From assembly GCA_039820585.1 (NCBI GenBank), contig JBCBPV010000001.1, forward strand, positions 62,001 through 126,000: 64,000 bases of DNA. Reading direction: 5' to 3'. Numbering within the stretch: position 1 is the stretch's first letter; the number at the start of each line of letters is the position of its first letter. Below are positions 27,703-37,300 of the stretch, piece after piece. The stretch comes from JBCBGF01 sp039820585. GTDB lineage: Bacteria; Pseudomonadota; Alphaproteobacteria; Rhodobacterales; Rhodobacteraceae. The notes beneath the pieces are model-generated. The model worked only from the letters and a program-made list of their open reading frames with translations, made no database searches and was not told the origin of the DNA. Both the position numbers and the translations under genes were made by a program.

Positions 27703-28890
27703 ATGTTTGATTTCGATACGCCCCTGCCGCTGCGGGACACCCATTGCTCCAAGTGGGACGCGGTTGCGAGCGTGTTCAAGGATCTGCCCGAACAGCCGCC
27801 CGTGGATGAGGTGATCCCGATGTGGGTGGCCGATATGGATTTCAAAGCGGCCCCACCGATCCTGGCCGCCCTTGAGGCCGAGGTGTCGCGCGGGCATCTG
27901 GGCTATTTCACCAACGACCGCCCAATCGCCGAACTGGTCGGCCAATGGATGCAGACACATCACGGCTGGCAGGTCGATCCCGACTGGGTCCGATTCACGC
28001 GCGGGGTGATTGAAGGCGTGGCCCTTGCGGTGGGCGCGTTCAGCGCACGCGGTGACGAGGTCATCGTCTTCTCGCCTGTCTACCACGCCTTCTACCGCAA
28101 GGTCGAAGCGCTGGGCCGGGTGATCCGCGAGAGCGAGCTGGTGTTGGAAGACGGCGTCTACCACATGGATCTCGACGCGCTCGAAGCCTCGCTCAGCGGC
28201 AAGGAGAAGATCATGATCCTCTGCTCACCCCATAATCCCGGCGGGCGGTTGTGGTCGCAGGCCGAACTGGCCGCGGTGGCCGCGTTTTGCGAAAAGCACG
28301 ATCTGATCCTCGTGTCTGATGAAATCCACATGGACCTGACCTTTCCGGGTCAGTCCCACCTGCCAACGGGCGCCGCAGCCCCGGACAGCTATTCCCGACT
28401 GATCATGCTCAGCGCGGCATCCAAAGGGTTCAACACCGCGGGCGGCGAAACCGGCTTTGCGATTATCCCCGATCCATCCGTGCGCGCGGCAATCGACGTG
28501 GTCCGATCCGCGATCAGCGGAACCATGAACCGTTTTGGCATGGCCACCACCAAAGCCGCGTTTTCAGACGGGGCGGAGTGGAGCCTGGCGGTGCGTACCT
28601 ATCTGGCAGGCAACTTCACACTTTGGCGCGACCGGATCAGCGCCCTGCCGGGGATCAAGGTGATGGATATGCCGTCGACATACCTGACCTGGGTGGACTT
28701 CTCCGGCACGGGCATGGATGCGGCCGAGGTGCGGCTGCGGCTGGGTCGTGACGCGCGGATCGCCACCAATCCGGGCGCGCAATTCGGCACCGGGGGCGAG
28801 ATGTACAATCGCTTCAACATCGCCATGCCCCGCCCGCTGATGATAAATGCCATCGAGCGCATGGAAGCGGCGTTTGCCGATCTGCAGTAA
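27703..28890 (+). CDS. MalY/PatB-type PLP-dependent C-S beta-lyase
   Basis: A 395-residue fold-type I PLP enzyme of the MalY/PatB group, which cleaves cystathionine or cysteine S-conjugates to a thiol, pyruvate and ammonia. Family marks are FDTPLPLRDTHCSKWD at the N-terminus, MWVADMDFKAAPPI, SPHNPGGRLWSQAEL and the PLP lysine at about 241 in SAASKGFNTAG, followed by ETGFAIIPD. It may serve methionine synthesis or sulfur recycling. It stands alone, divergent from def, and ends 3 bp from the converging gene. Confidence 0.9.
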   Translation: MFDFDTPLPLRDTHCSKWDAVASVFKDLPEQPPVDEVIPMWVADMDFKAAPPILAALEAEVSRGHLGYFTNDRPIAELVGQWMQTHHGWQVDPDWVRFTRGVIEGVALAVGAFSARGDEVIVFSPVYHAFYRKVEALGRVIRESELVLEDGVYHMDLDALEASLSGKEKIMILCSPHNPGGRLWSQAELAAVAAFCEKHDLILVSDEIHMDLTFPGQSHLPTGAAAPDSYSRLIMLSAASKGFNTAGGETGFAIIPDPSVRAAIDVVRSAISGTMNRFGMATTKAAFSDGAEWSLAVRTYLAGNFTLWRDRISALPGIKVMDMPSTYLTWVDFSGTGMDAAEVRLRLGRDARIATNPGAQFGTGGEMYNRFNIAMPRPLMINAIERMEAAFADLQ

Positions 28891-28893
28891 GGC

Positions 28894-29244
28894 TCAGTCT
28901 TTTTCGATCAGCGCGACAGGGGCGAACTCGTCCCGCACATAATCGCGTGGGGCATGATCCAGCGCCGGTGTCGCACGCTTGAACTCAAACACACGCTCGC
29001 CCGCTTCTTCCGACGAGGCGACGATCAGGCATTGCGACATGTGCCGCCCGCCGTCGAACACATCGACCAGACCACGCAGATGCGGGGCATCATCGCTGTC
29101 CAATGCAAAGCCATCGTCCCAGTAGCGCAGGATCGTAAACGTCTCGTCCCCCGCCTTGACCTTTAGACGCGAGCGTTTGCGCTGATTGTGCTTGCGCGCA
29201 AGCTCCAGCCCGGCACGCACTTCTTTCGGAAGATATTCAGACAT
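28894..29244 (-). CDS. conserved hypothetical protein
   Basis: A 116-residue soluble protein without signal peptide or membrane segment. It begins MSEYLPKEVRAGLELARKH and continues with a basic segment (QRKRSRLKVKAG), then beta-rich sequence (TFTILRYWDDGFALD) and FDGGRHMSQCLIVASSEE. I do not recognise a named family; the mixture suggests a small beta-barrel-like protein conserved in Rhodobacterales. GGGGGGC upstream may serve as ribosome site. The region from 29245 to 29482 is a 238-bp divergent intergenic stretch with an AT-rich patch around 29310-29365 and no gene that I can see. Confidence 0.65.
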   Translation of the reverse strand: MSEYLPKEVRAGLELARKHNQRKRSRLKVKAGDETFTILRYWDDGFALDSDDAPHLRGLVDVFDGGRHMSQCLIVASSEEAGERVFEFKRATPALDHAPRDYVRDEFAPVALIEKD

Positions 29245-29482
29245 TTGCAGCCCCCCAGCCTTACGGGGAACAATGCCCGGTATTTCCCCCCGGTCAAGCG
29301 GGGTCGAATGCATTTTATCGATTTTTTACAGATCACACGTGGTTGCATCGGTTTGTTTCTTTTAGGGCAACAGTCAGAAGACCCATGCTGTGCAAAATAG
29401 CAGGGACGATGCGCGTATCTGGATGTTTGCGTGCGCATTGAAACGAGGTAGGTCCGGTTGGGCAGACACAAGGGAGACGACG

Positions 29483-30478
29483 ATGGGCCAGTTGCTGGAC
29501 GGAAAATGGGTCGACAACGCCACCGCGGCGTTCGTGCAAACCGGCGGCGCGTTCCAGCGCAAGCCATCGGTCTATCGCAACTGGATCACCGCCGATGGCA
29601 GCGCCGGGCCCACCGGCACCGGCGGTTTCAAGGCAGAGGCCGGGCGCTATCACCTGTATCTCAGCCACGCTTGCCCCTGGGCCAACCGCACCTTGATCTT
29701 CCGCCACCTCAAGGGCCTGACCGATCTGATCACAATCTCAGTCGTCCACCCCGACATGCTGACCGACGGCTGGACGTTTGACACCGATTTCGACGGGGCC
29801 ACGGGTGACACCCTGTTCGGCCTGTCCCATATGCGCGACGTCTACCTGAAAGACGATCCCGCCGTCACAACCCGTGTCACAGTGCCGGTCCTCTGGGACA
29901 AACAGCAGAACATGATCGTGTCGAACGAGAGCTCGGAAATCATCCGCATGTTCAACAGCGCCTTCGATCACCTGACCGGCAACACCGATGACTACTGGCC
30001 CGAAGACATCCGCGACGACATCGAAGCGGTGAACGCGCGTGTCTATCATACGCTGAACAACGGCGTGTACCGCTCCGGCTTCGCGGGCAGTCAGGACGCC
30101 TACGACACCGCCGTGTATGAGCTGTTCGACACCATGGACTGGCTGGAAGACCGGCTGAGCACCCGTCGCTTCCTGATGGGCGACAGGCTGACCGAGGCGG
30201 ACTGGCGGCTGTTCGTGACGCTGGTGCGGTTCGATCTGGTCTATCATCTGCACTTCAAGTGCAACCGCAACCGGGTGATCGATTTCCCCAACCTGTGGGC
30301 CTATACGCGCGAACTGTACCAGATGCCGGGGATCGCGGATCTCATCAACTTCGATCACATCGTGCGCCACTATCACTACAGCCATGAGACGATCAATCCG
30401 CTGCGGATCATCCCGATCAATCCGGTGATCGACTGGATGGAACCCCATGGCCGCGCCACAATGCTGGGCGCCGCCTAG
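29483..30478 (+). CDS. glutathionyl-hydroquinone reductase (Xi-class GST)
   Basis: A 331-residue glutathione transferase of the YqjG/ECM4 type. The catalytic cysteine is C64 in LSHACPWANRTLIF; the CPWA motif is diagnostic for enzymes that reduce glutathionyl-hydroquinones. Further marks are VSNESSEIIRMFNSAF and the C-terminal helical domain with MGDRLTEADWRLFVTLVRFD. The start at MGQLLDGKW has AGGGAGA upstream at good spacing. The stop is shared with the converging receiver-like gene in one CTAG. Confidence 0.92.
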   Translation: MGQLLDGKWVDNATAAFVQTGGAFQRKPSVYRNWITADGSAGPTGTGGFKAEAGRYHLYLSHACPWANRTLIFRHLKGLTDLITISVVHPDMLTDGWTFDTDFDGATGDTLFGLSHMRDVYLKDDPAVTTRVTVPVLWDKQQNMIVSNESSEIIRMFNSAFDHLTGNTDDYWPEDIRDDIEAVNARVYHTLNNGVYRSGFAGSQDAYDTAVYELFDTMDWLEDRLSTRRFLMGDRLTEADWRLFVTLVRFDLVYHLHFKCNRNRVIDFPNLWAYTRELYQMPGIADLINFDHIVRHYHYSHETINPLRIIPINPVIDWMEPHGRATMLGAA

Positions 30479-30837
30479 GCCGACATCCCGTGATGTTCCA
30501 CGATGGCCGCAAGGTCTGCGGGCGCGGTCTTGGCGGCAACGAAGGCTGCGGTGTTCGGGAACAGGTTGAAGATCGACCCGTCTGAGAAAAACCGCTCGTT
30601 GGTGACAAAGACAACCCGCGCATTGGGGCGGCGGTAACTGGCGTAGTCGGCGACTGCCCCTGAACTGCCCCCCGGCAGATGCAAGTTCAGTATAATCACC
30701 TGGATCGGCCCGTCCCGCAGCGCTTGGACAGCCGCGGTCTGGGATGTGGCGACGGTGACGGTCGCACCAAGGCGTTCCAGGTGGCGCGACCAGACCGAAC
30801 ATAGGTCTGCGTCGCCCTCGACAATCAGGACATTCAT
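30475..30837 (-). CDS. receiver-like protein lacking the phospho-acceptor Asp
   Basis: A 120-residue stand-alone CheY-like domain. The acidic pocket (E7, D9 in VLIVEGDAD), the Thr of VFVTNE (T79) and the conserved Lys (K103 in AAKTAP) are kept, but the phospho-acceptor is N51 in IILNLHLPGG, where receivers have Asp. It therefore cannot be phosphorylated in the usual way and may act as a pseudo-receiver through protein contacts. No histidine kinase lies nearby. It is divergent from the MltB-type gene across 184 bp, a stretch in which I see no gene. Confidence 0.8.
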   Translation of the reverse strand: MNVLIVEGDADLCSVWSRHLERLGATVTVATSQTAAVQALRDGPIQVIILNLHLPGGSSGAVADYASYRRPNARVVFVTNERFFSDGSIFNLFPNTAAFVAAKTAPADLAAIVEHHGMSA

Positions 30838-31021
30838 CTTACCTCCAGCGCGCGAGCACACCGCGCGGCACCACCCGAGACCGACACTGTGGGCCAATCC
30901 CTAACGAAAGGTTAACAGGTCAGTAACCTCGGTTAGCAAGGCGTAAATCCGCCGATCGCCGCCATTGTATTGCCTCACCGGACCGCTACGGTGCGCGGCA
31001 AATCGAAGGAGTGTTGATCCG

Positions 31022-32197
31022 ATGCGTCTGAGCCTTGCTGCCCTTCTGCTTACCCTTGCCCCGGTTCATGCACAGGCCAGCGTCGCCTGCGGCGGCAGCT
31101 TTGGGGATTTCGTAACCAAGATGAAGGCCGAGGCGGTGCAGCGCGGCCACGATCGCGCGACCGTCGACCGGTTCTTCGCCAGCGCCCGCCAAGACCCCAA
31201 CGTCATCCGCGCCGACCGCGCGCAAGGTATCTTCCAACGCCCCTTCACCGACTTCTCGCGTCGGCTGATCAGCCAGGGCCGCATCGACAACGGCCGCCGC
31301 AATGCCGAGCGCTGGGGGTCGGTGTTCGACCGGATCGAAGCGGCCTGGGGTGTGCCCCGCGAAGTCATCCTCGCCTTCTGGGCGTTTGAGACGGATTACG
31401 GCGCAGTGCAGGGCGATTTCAACACGGTGAATGCGCTTCTGACCCTATCCCACGACTGCCGCCGCCCCGATCTGTTCCGTCCACAGGTCTTCTCAGCCAT
31501 CGAGCTGTTTGAAAACGGCGATATCGACCCCGCCTCAACCACCGGCGCTTGGGCGGGAGAGATCGGGATGGTGCAGATGCTGCCCGGTGACATCCTGGAA
31601 AACGGTGTGGACGGCGATGGTGACGGTCATGTCTATCTGAAAACCTCTGCCCCCGATGCGCTGATGTCGGGGGGCAAGATGCTGTCCTCGCTGGGCTGGC
31701 GCCCGAATGAGCCTTGGTTGCAGGAAATCGTGCTACCGGCCGAGTTTGACTGGGCCGCGACGGGCATCGACAAGAAGCGGACCGTGGCCGATTGGGCGGG
31801 TGCAGGCGTGCGGGCGCGCACCGGGTCGCTGGCCGCGGCGAACCTGCCCGCCTCGATCGTTCTGCCCCAGGGCCGTAACGGCCCGGCCTTTATCGCGTAC
31901 CCGAATTTCGACGTGTATTTCGAATGGAACCAAAGCTTCGTCTACGTGCTGACCGCCGCCTACTTTGCCACTCGGCTTGATGGCGCGCCCGTGTTCGACG
32001 CCCGCAATCCCTCCCCGCCCCTGTCGCAAGACCAGATGAAAGAGCTGCAGCGCAAACTGGCCGCCCGTGGCCATGACGTGGGCGGTGTCGATGGGATCCT
32101 TGGCGCCGGCACCCGCGCCGCGGTCCAGGCAGAACAGGCGCGTCTGGGGATGCCCCCTGATGCCTGGCCGACGGTGGAGCTGTTGAGCGCTCTCTAA
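31022..32197 (+). CDS. lytic murein transglycosylase, MltB type
   Basis: A 391-residue periplasmic enzyme that cleaves peptidoglycan to 1,6-anhydro-muropeptides. A signal peptide ends near APVHAQA (residues 13-19). The SLT_2/MltB domain carries the catalytic E123 in AFWAFETDYG, then QGDFNTVNALLTLSHDCRR and GAWAGEIGMVQMLPGD. A C-terminal peptidoglycan-binding domain lies at about 333-390 (MKELQRKLAARGHDVGGVDG). GGAG lies 10 bp before the ATG. It converges with the DUF2306 gene. Confidence 0.92.
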   Translation: MRLSLAALLLTLAPVHAQASVACGGSFGDFVTKMKAEAVQRGHDRATVDRFFASARQDPNVIRADRAQGIFQRPFTDFSRRLISQGRIDNGRRNAERWGSVFDRIEAAWGVPREVILAFWAFETDYGAVQGDFNTVNALLTLSHDCRRPDLFRPQVFSAIELFENGDIDPASTTGAWAGEIGMVQMLPGDILENGVDGDGDGHVYLKTSAPDALMSGGKMLSSLGWRPNEPWLQEIVLPAEFDWAATGIDKKRTVADWAGAGVRARTGSLAAANLPASIVLPQGRNGPAFIAYPNFDVYFEWNQSFVYVLTAAYFATRLDGAPVFDARNPSPPLSQDQMKELQRKLAARGHDVGGVDGILGAGTRAAVQAEQARLGMPPDAWPTVELLSAL

Positions 32198-32206
32198 GCG
32201 CGCCGC

Positions 32207-32869
32207 TCAGGCGGCGCTCGCCACCCGCGCGCGCTGCCATCGCATCACCAATTCTGCCAGGATCAGATAGGGCACGAAGAACGCAAACACCTGGATCTGA
32301 TCGAACAGTCCGGTGAATGCCTCGTTGGACGCCAACCGATCGGTCAGGCTGTACCAGATCACATAGTGCATCCGGTAAATCCATGAGCCGACTGCCAGGA
32401 TGATCAACCGTGTCGCCCAGGCCGCGTGGCGCGACATGTCCTTGTCTATGGCGTAGTAGACAGTGTTCGCCGCAGCCCCCATCAGGCACGCCCCGTAAAC
32501 CGCGAACCAAAGGCTCATCCACCACCCGCCCACCGTGCCGTTCAGCGCGATGTAGACCAGCCCTCCGATCCCGGTCACAAGGGCGAGGCCGAACAAAGCA
32601 TAGCCCGCGCGCCGATGCAGATGCGGCCAGCGCCGGCGCAGGATCGGCAGGGCCTGCAATGGCACGCCAATGGTCAGGATGGCACCGGCCACCATGTGCA
32701 CCGCGATGGCACTATTGGCAAACAACGCGCCGGGGGCGAAGACGCGTGAGATCGCCTCTGGCGCGGCCGCCGATAGGGCTTGTAACCCGAGAGTGGCGGA
32801 ATGGATCACGAACCACGTGGTGTTCATCGCAAGGATGATCAGAACGACGGTGATCAGGGACTGCGGCAT
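32207..32869 (-). CDS. DUF2306 membrane protein
   Basis: A 220-residue inner-membrane protein with about six hydrophobic segments. HMVAGAILTIGVPLQALP, RRWPHLHRRAGYALFGLALVT and the WATRLIILAVGSWIYRMHYV segment fit the DUF2306 family, in which conserved histidines recall small cytochrome-b-like or ferric-reductase-like bundles; haem binding is not shown. It lies 57 bp behind the marR gene on the same strand, so the regulator may control it. Start taken at MPQSLITVV. Confidence 0.75.
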   Translation of the reverse strand: MPQSLITVVLIILAMNTTWFVIHSATLGLQALSAAAPEAISRVFAPGALFANSAIAVHMVAGAILTIGVPLQALPILRRRWPHLHRRAGYALFGLALVTGIGGLVYIALNGTVGGWWMSLWFAVYGACLMGAAANTVYYAIDKDMSRHAAWATRLIILAVGSWIYRMHYVIWYSLTDRLASNEAFTGLFDQIQVFAFFVPYLILAELVMRWQRARVASAA

Positions 32870-32926
32870 GACTGCTAAGATAAGGCACCAACGCGGCCGG
32901 GCCAGAGTGGACGGCACAGCCTGACC

Positions 32927-33343
32927 CTAAGGCATCACCCGCGACAGCACCTCGGTCAGTGCCGCACGCTCAGACGCGCTGATCGGGTCCAGCACCTCAT
33001 CAATCGTCTCAGCCAACACCCGACGCAGCATGTCGACCATCGCCGCCCCCGCTGGCGTCAGCGACACCACGCTGACGCGCGCATCACTCGGCGACGGCGC
33101 CCGGGCCAACAGCCCGCGGCGTTCCATCAGTTGGATCGACCGCGTCATCTGCGATTTGTCACGACCCACGCGGCGGGTCAGATCCTGAATGCCCGTGGGG
33201 CCCATATCGCCCAGCGTCAGCAAGATCATGCAATTGGCGGGGCCCAGCCGCTCGGTATCAAACTGCGGCGCCTTCGCGTGAAGCGAGCCATGCATCCGGC
33301 GCATCAACCGGTCGATCAAAAGGGCAAGGGTGACGTCGGGCAT
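32927..33343 (-). CDS. MarR family transcriptional regulator
   Basis: A 138-residue winged-helix repressor. The helix-turn-helix covers about residues 50-75 (GIQDLTRRVGRDKSQMTRSIQLMERRGLL, split in helix and wing), and the wing has PSDARVSVVSLTPAG, a MarR hallmark. The ligand is unknown. It faces a small membrane protein gene across 105 bp, in which an 11-bp perfect palindrome is present; the likely targets are this neighbour, itself and the DUF2306 gene. Confidence 0.9.
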   Translation of the reverse strand: MPDVTLALLIDRLMRRMHGSLHAKAPQFDTERLGPANCMILLTLGDMGPTGIQDLTRRVGRDKSQMTRSIQLMERRGLLARAPSPSDARVSVVSLTPAGAAMVDMLRRVLAETIDEVLDPISASERAALTEVLSRVMP

Positions 33344-33376
33344 GGTCGCTTTTGGTTGACTTTATCCACCATTACA

Positions 33377-33387
33377 CTCTAGTAGAG
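33377..33387. promoter_or_regulatory. palindrome, candidate MarR operator
   Basis: CTCTA-G-TAGAG is a perfect inverted repeat with a one-base centre in the marR upstream region, 34 bp before its ATG. MarR proteins commonly repress at such sites. This is a single short match; TTGACT at 33356 suggests a plus-strand promoter nearby. Confidence 0.35.
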
Positions 33388-33448
33388 GCCAACACCGTAT
33401 CGAAACCGCGGCACTTGGCCAATGGCCCAAGACCGCAGGAAAGAGCCG

Positions 33449-33895
33449 ATGACCGATAGCCAAGCCCTCGTCCTGAAAATTGCCGCCGTTTTGTGGATCG
33501 TCTGGGGTGCCGTTCATCTGTTCGCCGGTATCGTTGTTCTAACCAGCGACGCGTCAGCCGGGTTCGCCGCGATTGCCGATGCGGTCGATCCCGCGACGCT
33601 TCGGGCCGATTACCATCCAGCGGCGGGCGGCATCCTGAACCAGCATGGCTGGAACCTGGGCTGGTTCGGGATCGCGACGATGATCGGGGCGGTACTGATC
33701 TGGCGCCGAAACATCACCGCGATCTGGGTCACAGGCATGGTCGGCGGGCTGGCCGATTTGGGTTACCTGCTGTTCGTCGATTTCCCGGGCTACGTGAACG
33801 TCTTCCCGGGCACAGTGATGACCTTGATCTCTGGCACTGCCATCGTGATCAGCTTTTGGGTCTGGCTATCAAAGCGCCAGGCATCGACGGCCTGA
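33449..33895 (+). CDS. small four-segment membrane protein
   Basis: A 148-residue inner-membrane protein with four hydrophobic segments (about residues 7-29, 65-80, 86-108 and 115-140). Notable is DYHPAAGGILNQHGWNLGWFG between segments one and two, with two His and several aromatic residues. I do not recognise the family. The ATG at MTDSQALV has AGGAAAG before it. It is divergent from marR and so probably under its control. Confidence 0.75.
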   Translation: MTDSQALVLKIAAVLWIVWGAVHLFAGIVVLTSDASAGFAAIADAVDPATLRADYHPAAGGILNQHGWNLGWFGIATMIGAVLIWRRNITAIWVTGMVGGLADLGYLLFVDFPGYVNVFPGTVMTLISGTAIVISFWVWLSKRQASTA

Positions 33896-33898
33896 CCG

Positions 33899-34261
33899 CT
33901 ACTCTGCCCCCCGCTCGCGCACCGGAAACCGCGTGCCGTCTTCGATGATCAGCGTCAGACGCTCCCCCGCGAAGACAAACGTGTCACAGCGCGACGATCC
34001 GTTGTCGAAGGCCACGCAGACCGTGCTGTCATCGTGGGTTGTATAGGCGCCGGTCCAGGCCGGGCCGTCATCCTCATAGGTATAGGCGTATCGCCCATCC
34101 GCCTGATAGCGCGACTTGGAACCATCGAAGAACTCAACCACCATGCCCGACAGGGTGTCTGTCAGCTCTAGTGACGTCATCATGCGATCATCGGGGCGTA
34201 GGCCCTGGGCTGAGGCGGCGGTCGCCAAAAGCGCAAACAGGGCAGCGATGCGAAATACCAT
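33899..34261 (-). CDS. small secreted protein of unknown function
   Basis: A 120-residue protein with a signal peptide (MVFRIAALFALLATAASAQ, cleavage after ASA). The mature part is beta-rich and acidic (DGSKSRYQADGRYAYTYED), with two cysteines (TVCVAF, SRCDTF) that could form a disulphide. It is probably periplasmic. I do not recognise a family. It converges with the membrane protein gene, 3 bp apart, and is followed by smc on the same strand. Confidence 0.7.
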   Translation of the reverse strand: MVFRIAALFALLATAASAQGLRPDDRMMTSLELTDTLSGMVVEFFDGSKSRYQADGRYAYTYEDDGPAWTGAYTTHDDSTVCVAFDNGSSRCDTFVFAGERLTLIIEDGTRFPVRERGAE

Positions 34262-34318
34262 GGCGCAACGCTAACAGGTTTCGTCGGCCCGCCCGGTCAG
34301 ATCATCGTGATCGGGGCA

Positions 34319-37300
34319 CTAGGCGACCATCTGCTCCGCCTTTTGCAGATCAACGGACACCAGCTGGCTCACGCCCAACTCGCCCATGGTCACGCCAAAC
34401 AGCCGGTCCATCCGGGCCATCGTCACGGCGTGGTGGGTGATGATAAGGAACCGGGTGTCGGTGCGCCGCGTCATCTCATCCAGCAGATCACAGAACCGGG
34501 TGACGTTCGCGTCATCCAGAGGCGCGTCCACCTCGTCCAGCACACAGATCGGGGCAGGATTGGCCAGGAACACCGCAAAGATCAGCGCAAGGGCCGTCAG
34601 CGTCTGCTCCCCACCCGACAACAGCGACAAGGTAGACAGCTTCTTGCCCGGCGGCTGGCACATGATCTCCAGCCCCGCATCCAGCGGATCTTCGCTTTCC
34701 ACCATCACCAGCTTGGCCTCGCCGCCGCCGAACAGATGGGTGAATAGCATCGCAAAGTTGGCGTTCACCTGCTCAAACGCGGTCAACAAGCGTTCCCGCC
34801 CCTCACGGTTCAGGCTCGCGATGCCGGACCGCAACGCGCGGATCGCCTCTTCCAGATCGGTCTTCTCGGTCACCAGCGCGTCATGCTCGGTCTGAACCTC
34901 GGCCGCGTCTTCCTCGGCCCGCAGGTTCACCGCGCCCAAGGCATCGCGTTGGCGCTTGTAGCGATTGACCTCTGCCTCGACCTTGTCGGCGGGCGGCATA
35001 TCGGCCGGATCGGTGGCCAGACGCTCCAACAGGGCTTCGGGCGTCATCTGTTGCTCTTCGTCAATGCGCTGGGTCGCCGCCTCGGCGGTGGTGCGCGCGG
35101 CATCTGCGGCGGCCTCGGACCGGGCGCGGGCCTCGCGCGCTTGCGACGCGGCGCGCTCCGACGTGCGCTCGGCCTCGACCGCATCGCGCAGTGCGGTTTC
35201 CGCAAGCGCCAACGCATCAACGGCCTGCGCGCGGCGCGTCTCGGCACTGGCGATTTCATCGGCCAGCCGCGCATGGTCCGCAGCCAGTTCCGCAGGGCGC
35301 CCGCGCGCACTCTCCAACTCGGCCTCATAGCCCGCTTTGCGCTCTTGCAGCTCGACAATGCGCTGCGATGCGGTGGCCAGACGCGCGCGCCAATTCGCCA
35401 GCTCTTTGGCGTTGTCTTCCAACCGCCGATCCCGCGCCTCGCCGGTGCGGCGCAGCTCATCATGGGCCGACCGGCGCGTCATCATCAACATGCGCGCGGC
35501 CTCGACCGTTACGCGCACCTCTTCGGCCTCGGCGCGCGCGGCCTCAAGATCGCCCAATTCGGCCAGGGCGGCATCCGCCTCTTTCAGACGGGTGCGGGCA
35601 TCAAGCGCCATCTCCTCGTGCCGGCTCGCCGCCATCCGCAGGCTTTCCAACTTGCCAGACGCGATATTGCGATCGGCCTCAGCGCGTGACAGGGCGCGGC
35701 TGGCCTCGGTCACGGCCTGGTCGGCGGCACGGCGTTCTTCGCGGGCGGCGGCATCGGCCTGGGTGAAATTGGCAAGCTCGGTCTTCAGATGCTCATGCGC
35801 GCGGGATGCGCCATCGGCCCGGGCGCGGGCTTCCACCAGATCCTGTTTCAACTCTTGCAAGCGGTTCAACTGCTGCAGGCGTAGCGCAGCGGCAGAGGGC
35901 GCATCCTCGGCACCTGCGCGGAAGCCATCCCACCGCCACAGATCGCCCTCGCGGCTGACAATGCGCTGACCGGGCTTCAACTCGGATTGCAAACGCGGGC
36001 CATCGGCGCGGTCGACAAGGCCCACCTGCGTCAGACGGCGGGCCAGCACCTCGGGGATCGACACGTGATCGGCCAACGGGCGCACACCCTCAGGCAGGCG
36101 CTGCGGGCTGTCATAGGCGGGCAAGAGCGTCCAGCCCGTCGTCGCCTCGCCCTGCACCGCCGGCGCACGCAGATCGTCGGCCAACGCGGCGCCCAGCGCC
36201 TTTTCAAACCCCGATTTCACCTTCAACAGGTCAAGCACCTGACCGCCTTCGGCTGTATCCCGTTCGACCAGCCGCGCGAGCGCCGCCACCTCGGCCTGCA
36301 GCGCGCTCACCTCACCCTCGGCCTCTGACCGGCTGGCGCGCGCTTCGGCTTCGCGGGTCTGCGCGGTGGCCCGCGCCTCATCGGCATCGACCAGCGCGGC
36401 CTCCGCAGCCGTTGCCGCCGTCGTCGTCTCTGCCAGCACCGCCTCCGCCGTTTGCAGGGCGGTCTGCGCCTCAGCCTCTGCGCGTTGCGCGTCCTTGGCG
36501 GCGGTGGTTGCCTTCTCCGCCTCACTCTCGCTGCGTTCGCGCGTGCGCTCGGCATCGTCGCGTAGCCGCTGGGCAGATTGGTGACGCGCGGACAGGCGGG
36601 CGACATCTTCGGTCAGCTGCGCATGGGCGGCCTCGCGATCCTGCAACACGCTGGCTGCGTCGCGCGCCTCGGTCGCTGCCTCTTCCAGCCGGTCATCATG
36701 CCCCTCGGCCTCCGCCGCCAAGGTCGCAGCCTCGTCTTCCAGATTGGCAATCGTCTCGCCCGCGTCGTGGTTCAGCGCATCCTCACGCTCGGTATCGCGG
36801 ACCAGCTGTTCGATCCGGCCCTGCAGCGTCTCAATCGCCTGCTCGGCCCGCGCCTCTTCGTCCGCCAGTGCATCACGTTGCACCGTCAACCTTTGCAACA
36901 CGGCGGCGGCAATCGCCTCTTCCTCACGCAGGGGGGGCAGCGTTTCTTCATGTTCCGCGCGCTTGGCCACGGCCGCGCGCGCCGCACGCTCGGCCTCGGA
37001 CGCGGCGGTCACGTGATCGGTCAGCGTGGTTTCCGCCGCCATCAGCGCATCATTCGCCTCACGCCAGCGCCGGTACAACAACAGACCCTCGGCATGGCGC
37101 AACGCCTCGCTCAGCTCGCGATACCGCGCGGCCTGCCGCGCCTGACGGGCAAGCTGGGCCAGTTGCGCCGCCAGTTGTTCGATCACGTCATCGACGCGCG
37201 ACAGGTTCGTCTCTGCCCCGCGCAGCTTCAATTCCGCCTCATGCCGGCGCTGGTACAGCCCCGAAATCCCCGCCGCTTCTTCCAGAATGCGACGCCGCGC

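Noticed and set aside
27703..28890. Functional link of the MalY-type lyase to DMSP metabolism
   Set aside because: It is close to the DddQ-like gene, but it is divergent from that operon and its family has general sulfur amino-acid roles, so closeness alone is not evidence.
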